From contig JANYBU010000076.1 in NCBI GenBank assembly GCA_025360665.1, forward strand, positions 1 through 13,069: a DNA stretch of 13,069 nucleotides. The letters are read 5' to 3'. Both the position numbers and the translations under genes were made by a program. The notes beneath the pieces are model-generated. The model had not been told where the DNA came from. It was given only the letters and a program-made list of their open reading frames with translations, and did not search any database. Of the stretch, positions 1 through 5,658 are shown in pieces (the first letter of the stretch is position 1; every line of letters begins with the position of its first letter). The DNA is from Nitrospira sp. (GTDB lineage: Bacteria; Nitrospirota; Nitrospiria; Nitrospirales; Nitrospiraceae).

Positions 1-158
1 CGGCCCCGCGTGGTGTTGCGAGCCGACTCGCGGCTCACCGTGCTGGGGGCTCGCCCCAACACCCGCGCCATCATCCGCAGCGAATGGCCATGGGCCAGGC
101 CCAGGCTCAAGGTCTCACGGTCTTCCGCACTCATGTGTCGATAGGATTTCTTTGACAT
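1..158 (-). CDS. IS30-family transposase, N-terminal fragment (runs off left edge)
   Basis: Reading the minus strand from the ATG at 158 gives about 52 codons beginning MSKKSYRHMSAEDRE, then LSLGLAHGHSLRMMARVLGR and APSTVSRE. The MSAEDRETLSLGLAHG stretch followed by a helix-turn-helix of the form S-x-R-x-x-A-x-x-L-G-R-x-x-S-T-V-S-R-E is the classic N-terminal DNA-binding region of IS30-family DDE transposases. The catalytic core would lie beyond base 1, so completeness cannot be judged. The reading frame is open to the window edge. The transposase acts on its own element by cutting at the terminal inverted repeats; a candidate repeat lies about 30-55 bp upstream of the start codon. Family assignment is strong, the exact IS is unknown. 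Confidence 0.85.
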   Translation of the reverse strand, partial: MSKKSYRHMSAEDRETLSLGLAHGHSLRMMARVLGRAPSTVSRESARNTTRG

Positions 159-185
159 GGCAACACCTTAGCCCATCAGGGCCTG

Positions 186-214
186 TCGTGTTGCACTTGG
201 AGTTAGAACTCAAG
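186..214. mobile_element. Probable terminal inverted repeat (right end) of the IS30-family element
   Basis: The stretch containing TTGCACTTGGAGTTAGAACT lies just upstream of the transposase start and ends where the sequence changes character into a different palindromic repeat. IS30-family ends often carry a GTTGCACTT-type start followed by an AT-rich GAATTCAAG-like tail, and the transposase normally begins within about 60 bp of the end. The partner repeat is outside the window, so the exact boundary and the target duplication cannot be confirmed. Confidence 0.45.
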
Positions 215-279
215 TGGTTTATCCGGTTAGTCTGGTTCAACCAATTAAACGAGACAGACCAGACAGACCGAACAGACCA
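215..279. repeat. Imperfect palindrome with a 9-bp-period tandem motif
   Basis: The left arm 215-237 and right arm 257-279 pair over 23 positions with about 17 Watson-Crick matches and three further G-T wobbles, leaving a 19-base loop. The right arm is itself a tandem array: ACAGACC begins at 254, 263 and 272, exactly 9 bp apart. The repeat starts right at the presumed IS30 end. IS30-type elements are known to favour symmetric target sites, so this palindrome may have served as the insertion target (inference). Confidence 0.6.
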
Positions 280-510
280 CATGAACAAGACAGGCTGGCG
301 GACTCTGTCAGCATACCTGGGGGGGGGCTCCGTCACGCGTAGGCGGGGGAGCCTACCTGCACGGACCCAATGTCGGGGCAGGGTTCGATCCTGGATCGCT
401 GGGATTGAGCCTATCTCTTGTGACGGCCCTCGTTCCCTGGAACAGGCTGTGCGTGAACCAGAGCCGCGCCGAGGTCGAAGGCCGATTATATTCGCCCGCG
501 CGACTGAACC
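280..510. other. Unassigned intergenic stretch
   Basis: No convincing gene or RNA was found between the palindrome and the DUF2784 stop codon. Bases 290-318 (CTGGCGGACTC, then TCAGCATACCTGG) resemble a decayed end of the palindromic element seen at 979-1110. A run of nine G residues follows at 320-328. The open frames here begin without plausible start signals and match no family I recognise. Confidence 0.4.
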
Positions 511-894
511 CTATCGATTCTGAGACGCCCCGCACGCCCGCATTCTTCGCCAGAGCCACCAATAGACAGTGGCATTGAGGACGACTACCACTGTGCCCAA
601 CAGCAACTGAAGGCCTCGTGTCAGGTCCTCAGGGTAGAGGATTGGCAGCAGGTAGCGTACCGTGAAATCGTGTTCATCGCCGACCTCGCCACCCTGCACA
701 CGTAGCCAATTCTCCAGCGGTGTGAGCGGGCAGATCCAGCCGCTGAATTCGACGACCGCGCCCCAGGCGGCAGCCGGCAGGTGCAGCCATGCGATCCACC
801 GCCACCTCAGCACAAGCAGCCCGCCGCATAGGACGAAGACCACGAAAGCCAGATGAACAATCAGCACTAGATCGGCCAGGAGTGGGTACATCAT
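511..894 (-). CDS. DUF2784 family small membrane protein
   Basis: This 127-residue protein has hydrophobic segments at about residues 5-29, 35-56 and 93-116, so it is an inner-membrane protein with three or possibly four spans. The central block W-L-H-L-P-A-A-x-W-G, G-W-I-C-P-L-T-P-L-E-N-W-L-R and the later Y-L-L-P-I-L-Y-P-x-x-L-T-R-G are the conserved signature of DUF2784, a family with no established biochemical role. Length fits the family, so the gene appears complete. Two consecutive ATG codons (894 and 891) could serve as start; neither has a strong Shine-Dalgarno sequence. It faces the same way as the DUF488 gene upstream, but a 132-bp palindromic element sits between them, so joint transcription is uncertain. 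The C-terminal tail is basic (RRMR) and probably cytoplasmic. Confidence 0.85.
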   Translation of the reverse strand: MMYPLLADLVLIVHLAFVVFVLCGGLLVLRWRWIAWLHLPAAAWGAVVEFSGWICPLTPLENWLRVQGGEVGDEHDFTVRYLLPILYPEDLTRGLQLLLGTVVVVLNATVYWWLWRRMRACGASQNR

Positions 895-978
895 CGCACT
901 CAGTTAGAAGGCTGCAAGAAAATATGTTGGCACACGAGAACTTCGATGGTGCACACGTGCGGCACAACAGGAGAACGC

Positions 979-1110
979 TCCAGCAGGATGCTCAAAAAGA
1001 CCGTCCAGCAAGGCTGCAGCAAACGAAGAGGCGAGGCGTACGCTTCGGTACGTTGAACCTCTGAGCGCGGCGAGAACGCCGCTGGCGGATTTTTTCAGCA
1101 TCCTGCTAGA
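979..1110. repeat. 132-bp palindromic intergenic element (type 1)
   Basis: The left end reads TCCAGCAGGATGCTCAAAAA and the reverse complement of the right end reads TCTAGCAGGATGCTGAAAAA, followed on both sides by a CCG(T)CCAGC block, giving about 30-bp terminal inverted repeats. In the middle, CGTAC (1036-1040 region), a GCTTCG loop and GTACG form an inner hairpin with flanking GAGG/CCTC. The whole unit can fold back on itself. Its last bases include CTA at 1106-1108, the TAG stop of the DUF488 gene. No coding capacity is apparent. It resembles dispersed MITE- or REP-like repeats rather than a simple terminator, although the stem could stop or protect transcripts. Confidence 0.75.
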
Positions 1111-1669
1111 ACAACGAAGGGGGGTCGGTCGGTTTCGGGTAGATCAGCGTTCCCTTCTCGAAATGGGCAAATGACGTGAGGATGTGCGGGTTGGCTTTTT
1201 CGTGAGACATGATATGCCGGATGTCCCAGCCACGGCTTACCAGCGCATCGGCAATCAACGACCGATGGCAGCGCCACGGCACTGCTTCTGCGCATATGAT
1301 GGCTGTCGGCTGCAATCGGCTTTCAGCCATCAGCTCTTTTAATGCTTTCAAGAATTCGTCCGTCTGCATATAGTCGGCGTATCCGCGAAAGCTGGCGTTT
1401 CTCCACCCCGTATTGATCGAATCCTTCCGAGCCTTTCGAAGACCCCCAAGCGCTGGCATGTGGAGAGAGACGAGACCGGCTTCTTTCAGGCTCTCGGCCA
1501 ACGTGTTCGTATTGAATTGCGGATTGTGTCGTGAGCGTGGAACCGTTCGGACGTCCACAAGGAGCTGGATCTCATGCGTGCGCAAGAAATTTGTGAACTC
1601 ACCGATCGGTCTGGTCGAATGACCGATGGTCCAGATTGTCGGTCGTCGAGGCATGGAGCAGTGTGGCAT
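1106..1669 (-). CDS. DUF488 domain-containing protein
   Basis: The 187-residue product shows the ordered motifs of the DUF488 family (PF04343): T-I-G-H-S at 14-18, D-V-R-T-V-P-R-S at 39-46, F at 52, L-G-G at 74-76, G-Y-x-x-Y-M near 97-101, I-I-C-A-E at 125-129 and W-R-C-H-R at 132-136, ending in a basic-aromatic tail. The conserved Cys, Glu, Cys and His residues suggest a nucleotide- or metal-related site, but the molecular function of the family is not established. Start choice is open between 1669 (MPHCS) and the ATG at 1654 (MPRRPTIWTIGHS); neither has a clear ribosome-binding site. A MITE copy ends only 27 bp upstream of the first ATG, so the native promoter may have been displaced. The stop codon lies inside the palindromic element downstream. 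Confidence 0.85.
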   Translation of the reverse strand: MPHCSMPRRPTIWTIGHSTRPIGEFTNFLRTHEIQLLVDVRTVPRSRHNPQFNTNTLAESLKEAGLVSLHMPALGGLRKARKDSINTGWRNASFRGYADYMQTDEFLKALKELMAESRLQPTAIICAEAVPWRCHRSLIADALVSRGWDIRHIMSHEKANPHILTSFAHFEKGTLIYPKPTDPPSLF

Positions 1670-1695
1670 AGCGAGCGGGGAATCGCCACGGGCCG

Positions 1696-1891
1696 TTAGC
1701 CTACATTATTCATGACGGTTCGTTGCGAAATCGCTGAGCTGTGTTGCGAGACCGGCGCGCGGAGCCGTGAGGACCAGATGCGTACTCGTGCAGTACGGTG
1801 AGGGTCCGAGGGGCGAGCCCGCTGGCCGAAGGCTCGTCGTAGCAGCGGATCGGCGATTGCAGCAGAAGCGCTCATGAATAATGCGGGTTAG
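1696..1891. mobile_element. 188-bp MITE-like element, copy A, with TTAG target duplication
   Basis: The core is 1700-1887, flanked by direct TTAG copies at 1696-1699 and 1888-1891. The outer 16 bp of the right end, read inward, is CCCGCATTATTCATGA; the left end is CCTACATTATTCATGA. Near the centre a hairpin forms from CGTACT (1781-1786) and AGTACG (1792-1797), reinforced by GGACC and GGTCC further out. No open frame of note is present, so it is a non-autonomous element. A second copy of equal length lies in inverse orientation at 9985-10172. The YTAR-type duplication matches the target preference of the IS5 group of the IS5 family, which is the most likely source of transposase. Confidence 0.85.
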
Positions 1892-1900
1892 GGGAGAGGA

Positions 1901-2392
1901 TCAATCCGGTGGCAATTTTTCTGGATCGATTTCGAGAAGCCGCAGCCGACCGTTGGCGATGTGCTCGGTCTTGTAGAGGCGGTCGCCCAGCTGTATGGTT
2001 CCTATAAGGAGGTTGGTGTTGACGACAAAAGTAAAGTCTCCTCTCGAAGGCGGCTTGAACGTACCGCGGATGACGGCGCTATCGTTGCTACGGGAGATAG
2101 TCGACGTGATATCCAACTCGGGGTTGGCTCCATCAAAGAGCTCGATGGTTATCCTGGGATGGGGTCTGGCTCCGGCATCCTTCAACACTTGAAGGAGTGG
2201 GAGGTCGAGAGCGATCTCTCGATCACGGAGCACCCAAGGTCTTCGCGGCGTCGGCGGCTGATCGGTGGCGGGAGGAGTAAGGGCTGTCTGCCACAAGCTC
2301 TTCGGTGTCGGGCGCTCATCGGCCCATGCGATCTGGCCGAAAACACCGCCTAGCAACGCGGCGAGTAGCATATAGCTGAATCGGTAGACCAC
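1901..2392 (-). CDS. Secreted stand-alone protein resembling a metalloprotease propeptide
   Basis: The 163-residue product begins with a Sec-type signal peptide (MVYRFSYMLLAALLGGVFGQIAWA, likely cut before DERP). The start is a GTG at 2392 preceded by AAGGGGAC at a suitable distance. The mature part aligns along its whole length with the propeptide of the protease encoded just upstream (residues about 78-188): both carry W-V-x-R-x-R, L-F-D, L-D, R-G, T-x-V, G-T-I, Y-K-x-E and finish R-L-x-E-x-D-x-E-x-L-P-P-D. There is no catalytic domain: the frame stops right after LPPD, and the next sequence is MITE copy A, 9 bp further on. It may be an independent inhibitor or folding helper for the neighbouring protease, or the stump of a second protease gene whose rest was lost. 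The sequence alone does not decide. Confidence 0.75.
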   Translation of the reverse strand: MVYRFSYMLLAALLGGVFGQIAWADERPTPKSLWQTALTPPATDQPPTPRRPWVLRDREIALDLPLLQVLKDAGARPHPRITIELFDGANPELDITSTISRSNDSAVIRGTFKPPSRGDFTFVVNTNLLIGTIQLGDRLYKTEHIANGRLRLLEIDPEKLPPD

Positions 2393-2508
2393 AGAGTCGT
2401 CCCCTTAGTAAATGGTTCACTGTTGATTCTCCTCATTATATAGAGCGGTGTGGCTCGGCGCGATCATGAAATAATGGAGCGGAGCCGATCGTGCCTGAGC
2501 CCTTCCGG

Positions 2509-3923
2509 TCAAGGGGAAATAATCCGCAAGTTTGTTGGTGCCGCAGGAGGCGTCGCGCCCGCGGTCCCTGTGCGCCAAGCGGCGACGATCTGACGCACGT
2601 CGTTCATGGAGCGCGCGTTGTCCGCGGAGTTCAGCGGATCGATGGCGTGATCGATACCGGCCGGCCGTTGATCGTGATGTTCGGATTGGAGAAATACTTC
2701 ACGCGCGGGCAGGACACGGTGGGGCAGGCATAGGCCATGATCGTCCGAAATTTTTCGATTTCGTCCCGATACCCGTAGGAGTAAGGATAGGCGCCCGTGC
2801 CGCCCGTGGCCCGGTCGTGCGCGTTGCCCATGTTGTGTCCCATTTCGTGGGCGAGGGTGTTGTTCGCAATACAATCACGAGCTGTTACGCTGAACGCGGA
2901 ACTGGCGAAGCTGGCACGCGGACCGTTCGTCATCACGTACGCGATGCCGCAATAGCCGCCGCCGTTGTCCACGATCAACGCGACGAGGTCGGCCTTGTAC
3001 AGATCTCGCAATTGATGAACCTGATCCATGATCCCGTCGGTCGTACTGCGCAAGCGGGTGAGATCGGTGTCGATGACGCCCGATTTCGTATAGACCACCT
3101 CGGACGTATGGACGAGCCGGAGCTGCATAGCGATCTGGCTGTTACTATAGGCTTGATTCGCCGAATCGATGCCCAACGTGATCAACGCTTCCATCGCAGC
3201 CTGGCCGCCCTCCTGGGTCTTCGCCGCCGACGTGTATAGGACCAACAGGTCGACGGTGGAGTCAACCGTTGCCGCGGCAGTGGTATCGGTCTGCTGCGAG
3301 GCTCCTCCCGTGGGAGGGGCCTCAACGGCAGCATCGTCGGTCACGACGAGCGGATGGTGATCCGGGGGTAAGGCTTCTTCATCCACTTCTATGAGGCGGT
3401 GAAGGCTTCCGCCGGTCGCCTCGATTTTGTACATGGGTTGGTTCGACAGAATCGTCCCGACCATGGCCGTGCCGTGAGTCACCAACGTGACGTCGCTCCC
3501 TGCTTCTCCTCGCAGCCGCCCACGCCAGACCTTCGTCTGGTTGGGATGCTCGCGTGGCTGGTCAAGGTCCAGCGTTCGAGTCCCGGCATCGAAGAGGTTC
3601 AGGGTCACGTCGGTTTGAGCTTCGGCACGAGGGCGATTCATGACATCCAGTGCTGCGGGATTGAGGGTCATGGTGCGCTGCCGTCGCACCCATCGTTTGA
3701 GTATTTGGGGCGCCGGCAGCGCCTGGGCGATGGCAGGAGGCGCTGCGCTTGGGGCTTCCGTGAGGAGCGGTATCTGGGACGGTATCGATGCGCACAGCAC
3801 GGCAGAGTGTGCGCCAAATGCCGTGACGCAAAGACAGAAGACCATTGCGCCTATAGGAAGGAATGAGAGGCGGTGCCCTGCAGCACCTGCCGATGACTGT
3901 GGAATCGGCGCAGTCGGTTCCAT
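2509..3923 (-). CDS. Reprolysin-like (M12B-type) secreted zinc metalloprotease, frameshifted near the C-terminus
   Basis: The best start is the ATG at 3923 with GGGAGGG just upstream; the frame is open further 5' to 4037 but without such a site. After a hydrophobic export segment (about residues 18-40) comes a propeptide (about 75-190) and a catalytic domain opening V-D-L-L-V-L-Y-T. The zinc motif HEMGHNMGNAHD (about 359-370) and the Met-turn TIMAY (about 394-398) are intact, which places it among metzincins of the reprolysin-like type. The first frame ends at 2631 with NGRPVSITPSIR, whereas the -1 frame continues as GIDHAIDPLNSADNARSMNDVRQIVAAWR to a stop at 2509, the normal C-terminal helix of the family. 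A single base therefore appears lost in the GGCCGGCCGG tract at 2657-2667. The second frame ends PAAPTNLRIISP, which looks like the start of a fibronectin-III-type domain that is missing. Confidence 0.85.
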
Positions 3924-4176
3924 ACAACCCTCCCTATCTGTCTGCCAGTCTGTGTCAATCTCGGAGAGAGCAAGGGCAATGCCTCGCCATGGAACGTTAT
4001 CGCTCGCGCAAATGGTCCTGACCTTCTGCAATATCAAGCGATTCTGAGGCTGACGAGAAACGTCTCATAAATGACTGGAAGGAAAACCCTGCAGCAAAGA
4101 ACAGAAGTGGAGGGCGCTGCTTACGCCGAAATAGTTCAAATTATCGATTGGCCCTGCCTGTGATAGGAAGGGACAT
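3924..4176. other. Intergenic region upstream of the metalloprotease
   Basis: This 253-bp gap lies between two minus-strand genes, the TfoX-type gene and the protease, so it should hold the end of one transcript and the protease promoter. A TTGACA hexamer (minus strand, about 3953-3958) is present but no good -10 box follows at the right distance. Only a weak 4-bp stem (GACG/CGTC near 4052-4064) is seen; no clear terminator. Confidence 0.35.
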
Positions 4177-4488
4177 TTATCGTTGTGTGGCCTGAGAAGT
4201 CCACGCGGTAAGGTCATCAGGAGATTCCAAGACCTCGACCGGAACCTCATAATAATTCCTGAAAGTCTGAGTGGAACTGGGCTTGAAGGGCTTCATGCCT
4301 CGGTCGCGGTAGCGTGGTGCGGTCGTCCGATCGGTCTTGAAGTAGAGCCGGCCTCTGTGGATGATGCCGAAAAAAGTTTCGTGTTGATACAGCCCGTATC
4401 CGCCGAACATCGCCCGGTGGGTCACGCCGGGTAGCTCCCTGAGTTGATCCAGCACGAAGTCTCTGAACCCGTCATGCTTCGGCGCCAC
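4177..4488 (-). CDS. TfoX/Sxy N-terminal domain protein
   Basis: The supported start is a GTG at 4488, giving a 103-residue protein beginning VAPKHDGFRDFVLDQL. It has a GAGG Shine-Dalgarno sequence that overlaps the stop codon of the methyltransferase upstream. A longer frame extending to 4692 is only a shadow of that methyltransferase. The protein matches the TfoX N-terminal domain: F-x-x-x-V-L-D-Q-L, then R-A-M-F-G-G-Y-G-L-Y, F-G-I-I-H-x-G-x-L-Y-F-K-T-D, and the closing Y-Y-E-V-P-x-x-V-L-E-x-x-x-x-L-x-x-W. Stand-alone copies of this domain are common and are not proven competence regulators; the C-terminal TfoX domain is absent. The 7-bp gap to the methyltransferase indicates co-transcription and probably coupled translation. 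It looks intact and is the last gene of the run. Confidence 0.85.
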   Translation of the reverse strand: MAPKHDGFRDFVLDQLRELPGVTHRAMFGGYGLYQHETFFGIIHRGRLYFKTDRTTAPRYRDRGMKPFKPSSTQTFRNYYEVPVEVLESPDDLTAWTSQATQR

Positions 4489-4495
4489 GGTAGCC

Positions 4496-5353
4496 TCACA
4501 GAGGTTTGCGCGCCGCGACCATTCTGACGGCGAGGGGAAAGGTGATGCGGTTGCCACGCTGGTATTGGGTTGCAGCCTGGGTGATGAGGCGCCGTACCTC
4601 TTGCACTTGGGGCGCCGAGAGTTTGGCCATGAGACTCTGTATCGGCGCCGCGATTTCCATGAGGCTTGTGTAATAGTCATCGGCTGACGCATACGACCAT
4701 TCCGCGAGAAATTCCTGGTCTGTCACATCGACCAATCCGGTCTGTTTCAACATCCCGGAGAGATCGCCAGGCTTAGCAAGGCGAAAGATGCCTGGCGCAG
4801 TGGGGTCCGGCGGGGGCAGCTCGACCACCTTCTTCATCGCCTCCATCGAGAGGCCGATCGAGGGGTTTTTCTCTGGCGCAGACCAAACGGTGATTGCGAC
4901 CCAGCTTCCGGGTCTCATCACGCGTGCGATTTCAGCGGCGGCCTTTGGAATCTCTGGAAGAAACATCAAGCAAAATCGGCTGGTCACCGCATCGAACGCG
5001 TTCGCCTCAAACGGAAGTGTCGTCGCGTCGCCCGTACGGAACGTCACATTCGCGAGGCTCAGCACCGTGGCCTTTCGTCGCGCGATGGCGAGCATCTGCT
5101 CGGCGAGATCCAGCCCGATCACGCTTCCGCTCGGCCCAACGGTTTGTGCGCCAAGGAGCGCGGGATAGCCGGTGCCCGAACCCAAGTCGAGCACCTGCAT
5201 GCCCGATCGCAGTCGGGCATCGGCCACGAGCCGGTGATTCAGAAACGCCATCTGCTCGTCGAAGAATCGATCCCACTTCTCCCAGCCGCCGGCGACGCGG
5301 TTCCAGTCCTGCCGTTGGGCTTCGATGATCTCCTGAGAATATTGCTGGTTCAT
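4496..5353 (-). CDS. Class I SAM-dependent methyltransferase (UbiE/Methyltransf_11-like)
   Basis: The 285-residue protein carries a Rossmann-type AdoMet site: V-L-D-L-G-S-G-T-G at 54-62 (motif I), G-L-D at 80-82 with its acidic ribose-binding residue, G-D-A near 108-110, and D-A-V-T-S-R-F-C-L-M-F at 121-131. The remaining C-terminal part (about 160-285) is mostly helical and probably forms a substrate cap. This pattern is close to UbiE/COQ5-like and small-molecule methyltransferases, but the substrate cannot be read from the sequence. The ATG at 5353 has AAAGGA 6-7 bases upstream. It lies 44 bp after the ubiquitin-fold gene and 7 bp before the TfoX-type gene, on the same strand, so it belongs to the same transcription unit. 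Cytoplasmic; no signal or membrane segment. Confidence 0.88.
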   Translation of the reverse strand: MNQQYSQEIIEAQRQDWNRVAGGWEKWDRFFDEQMAFLNHRLVADARLRSGMQVLDLGSGTGYPALLGAQTVGPSGSVIGLDLAEQMLAIARRKATVLSLANVTFRTGDATTLPFEANAFDAVTSRFCLMFLPEIPKAAAEIARVMRPGSWVAITVWSAPEKNPSIGLSMEAMKKVVELPPPDPTAPGIFRLAKPGDLSGMLKQTGLVDVTDQEFLAEWSYASADDYYTSLMEIAAPIQSLMAKLSAPQVQEVRRLITQAATQYQRGNRITFPLAVRMVAARKPL

Positions 5354-5397
5354 GTCATTCCTTTCCGCATGGTGCCGGAGCGAACGTCGATAGATCG

Positions 5398-5658
5398 TCA
5401 GCCGCCGCTCAAGGCGCAGACGATATGAATATGATCATCAGGTCGAACCGGCACGGCGAGATGTTGTACCTGTTCTCCATTCACAAAGATTCTGATGTGC
5501 TTTCTGATCGTGTCCTGTTCCGTGATGATGCGGAATCGAATACCAGGATACCGGCGGTCGAGAGTCACAAACACTTCCTCCAGTGATGTGCCATCGGCCG
5601 GAACCTCACCCTGCCCGGCTGTGTAGGAGCGTAGCGGAGTGGGAATCGACACGTTCAT
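5398..5658 (-). CDS. ThiS/MoaD-like ubiquitin-fold protein with C-terminal Gly-Gly
   Basis: The start at 5658 gives 86 residues: MNVSIPTPLRSYTAGQGEV, then T-S-L-E-E-V-F-x-x-L-D-x-x-Y-P-G-I, I-R-I-F-V-N-G-E-x-V, P-V-x-P-x-D-x-I-x-I-V and the end A-L-S-G-G. This is the MoaD/ThiS beta-grasp layout (PF02597), and the terminal Gly-Gly is the residue pair that family members use for adenylation and thiocarboxylate formation or conjugation. Its ATG overlaps the TGA of the propeller gene upstream by 4 bp (ATGA), so the two are translationally coupled. No E1-like adenylating enzyme, MoaE or thiazole synthase gene is next to it, so a molybdopterin or thiamine role is not supported locally. It might act as a sulfur carrier for another pathway, or as a protein modifier. 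Confidence 0.9.
   Translation of the reverse strand: MNVSIPTPLRSYTAGQGEVPADGTSLEEVFVTLDRRYPGIRFRIITEQDTIRKHIRIFVNGEQVQHLAVPVRPDDHIHIVCALSGG

Noticed and set aside
376..395. tRNA T-loop-like sequence GGGTTCGATCC
   Set aside because: No matching acceptor, D or anticodon arms could be fitted upstream, and the bases after it do not pair with a 5' acceptor strand.
152..523. 123-codon plus-strand frame
   Set aside because: It mainly translates the IS end and the ACAGACC array (QTDRTDRTDH), so it is a repeat artefact.
358..576. Open plus-strand frame without ATG (LHGPNVGAGFDP and on)
   Set aside because: It has no plausible start or ribosome-binding site, no recognised motif, and its end runs over the DUF2784 gene on the other strand.
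2532..3239. 235-codon plus-strand frame opposite the metalloprotease
   Set aside because: It is a shadow of the protease coding strand, Arg-rich and without family motifs.
3975..3995. Sigma-54-like promoter TGGC-N6-TTGC upstream of the protease
   Set aside because: The spacing between the GG and GC elements is one base too short for sigma-54.
4489..4692. N-terminal extension of the TfoX-type protein
   Set aside because: This part lies wholly within the methyltransferase gene in another frame, and the GTG at 4488 has a proper ribosome-binding site.
5007..5328. Arg-rich frames on both strands inside the methyltransferase region
   Set aside because: Out-of-frame readings of a high-GC gene, without starts or motifs.
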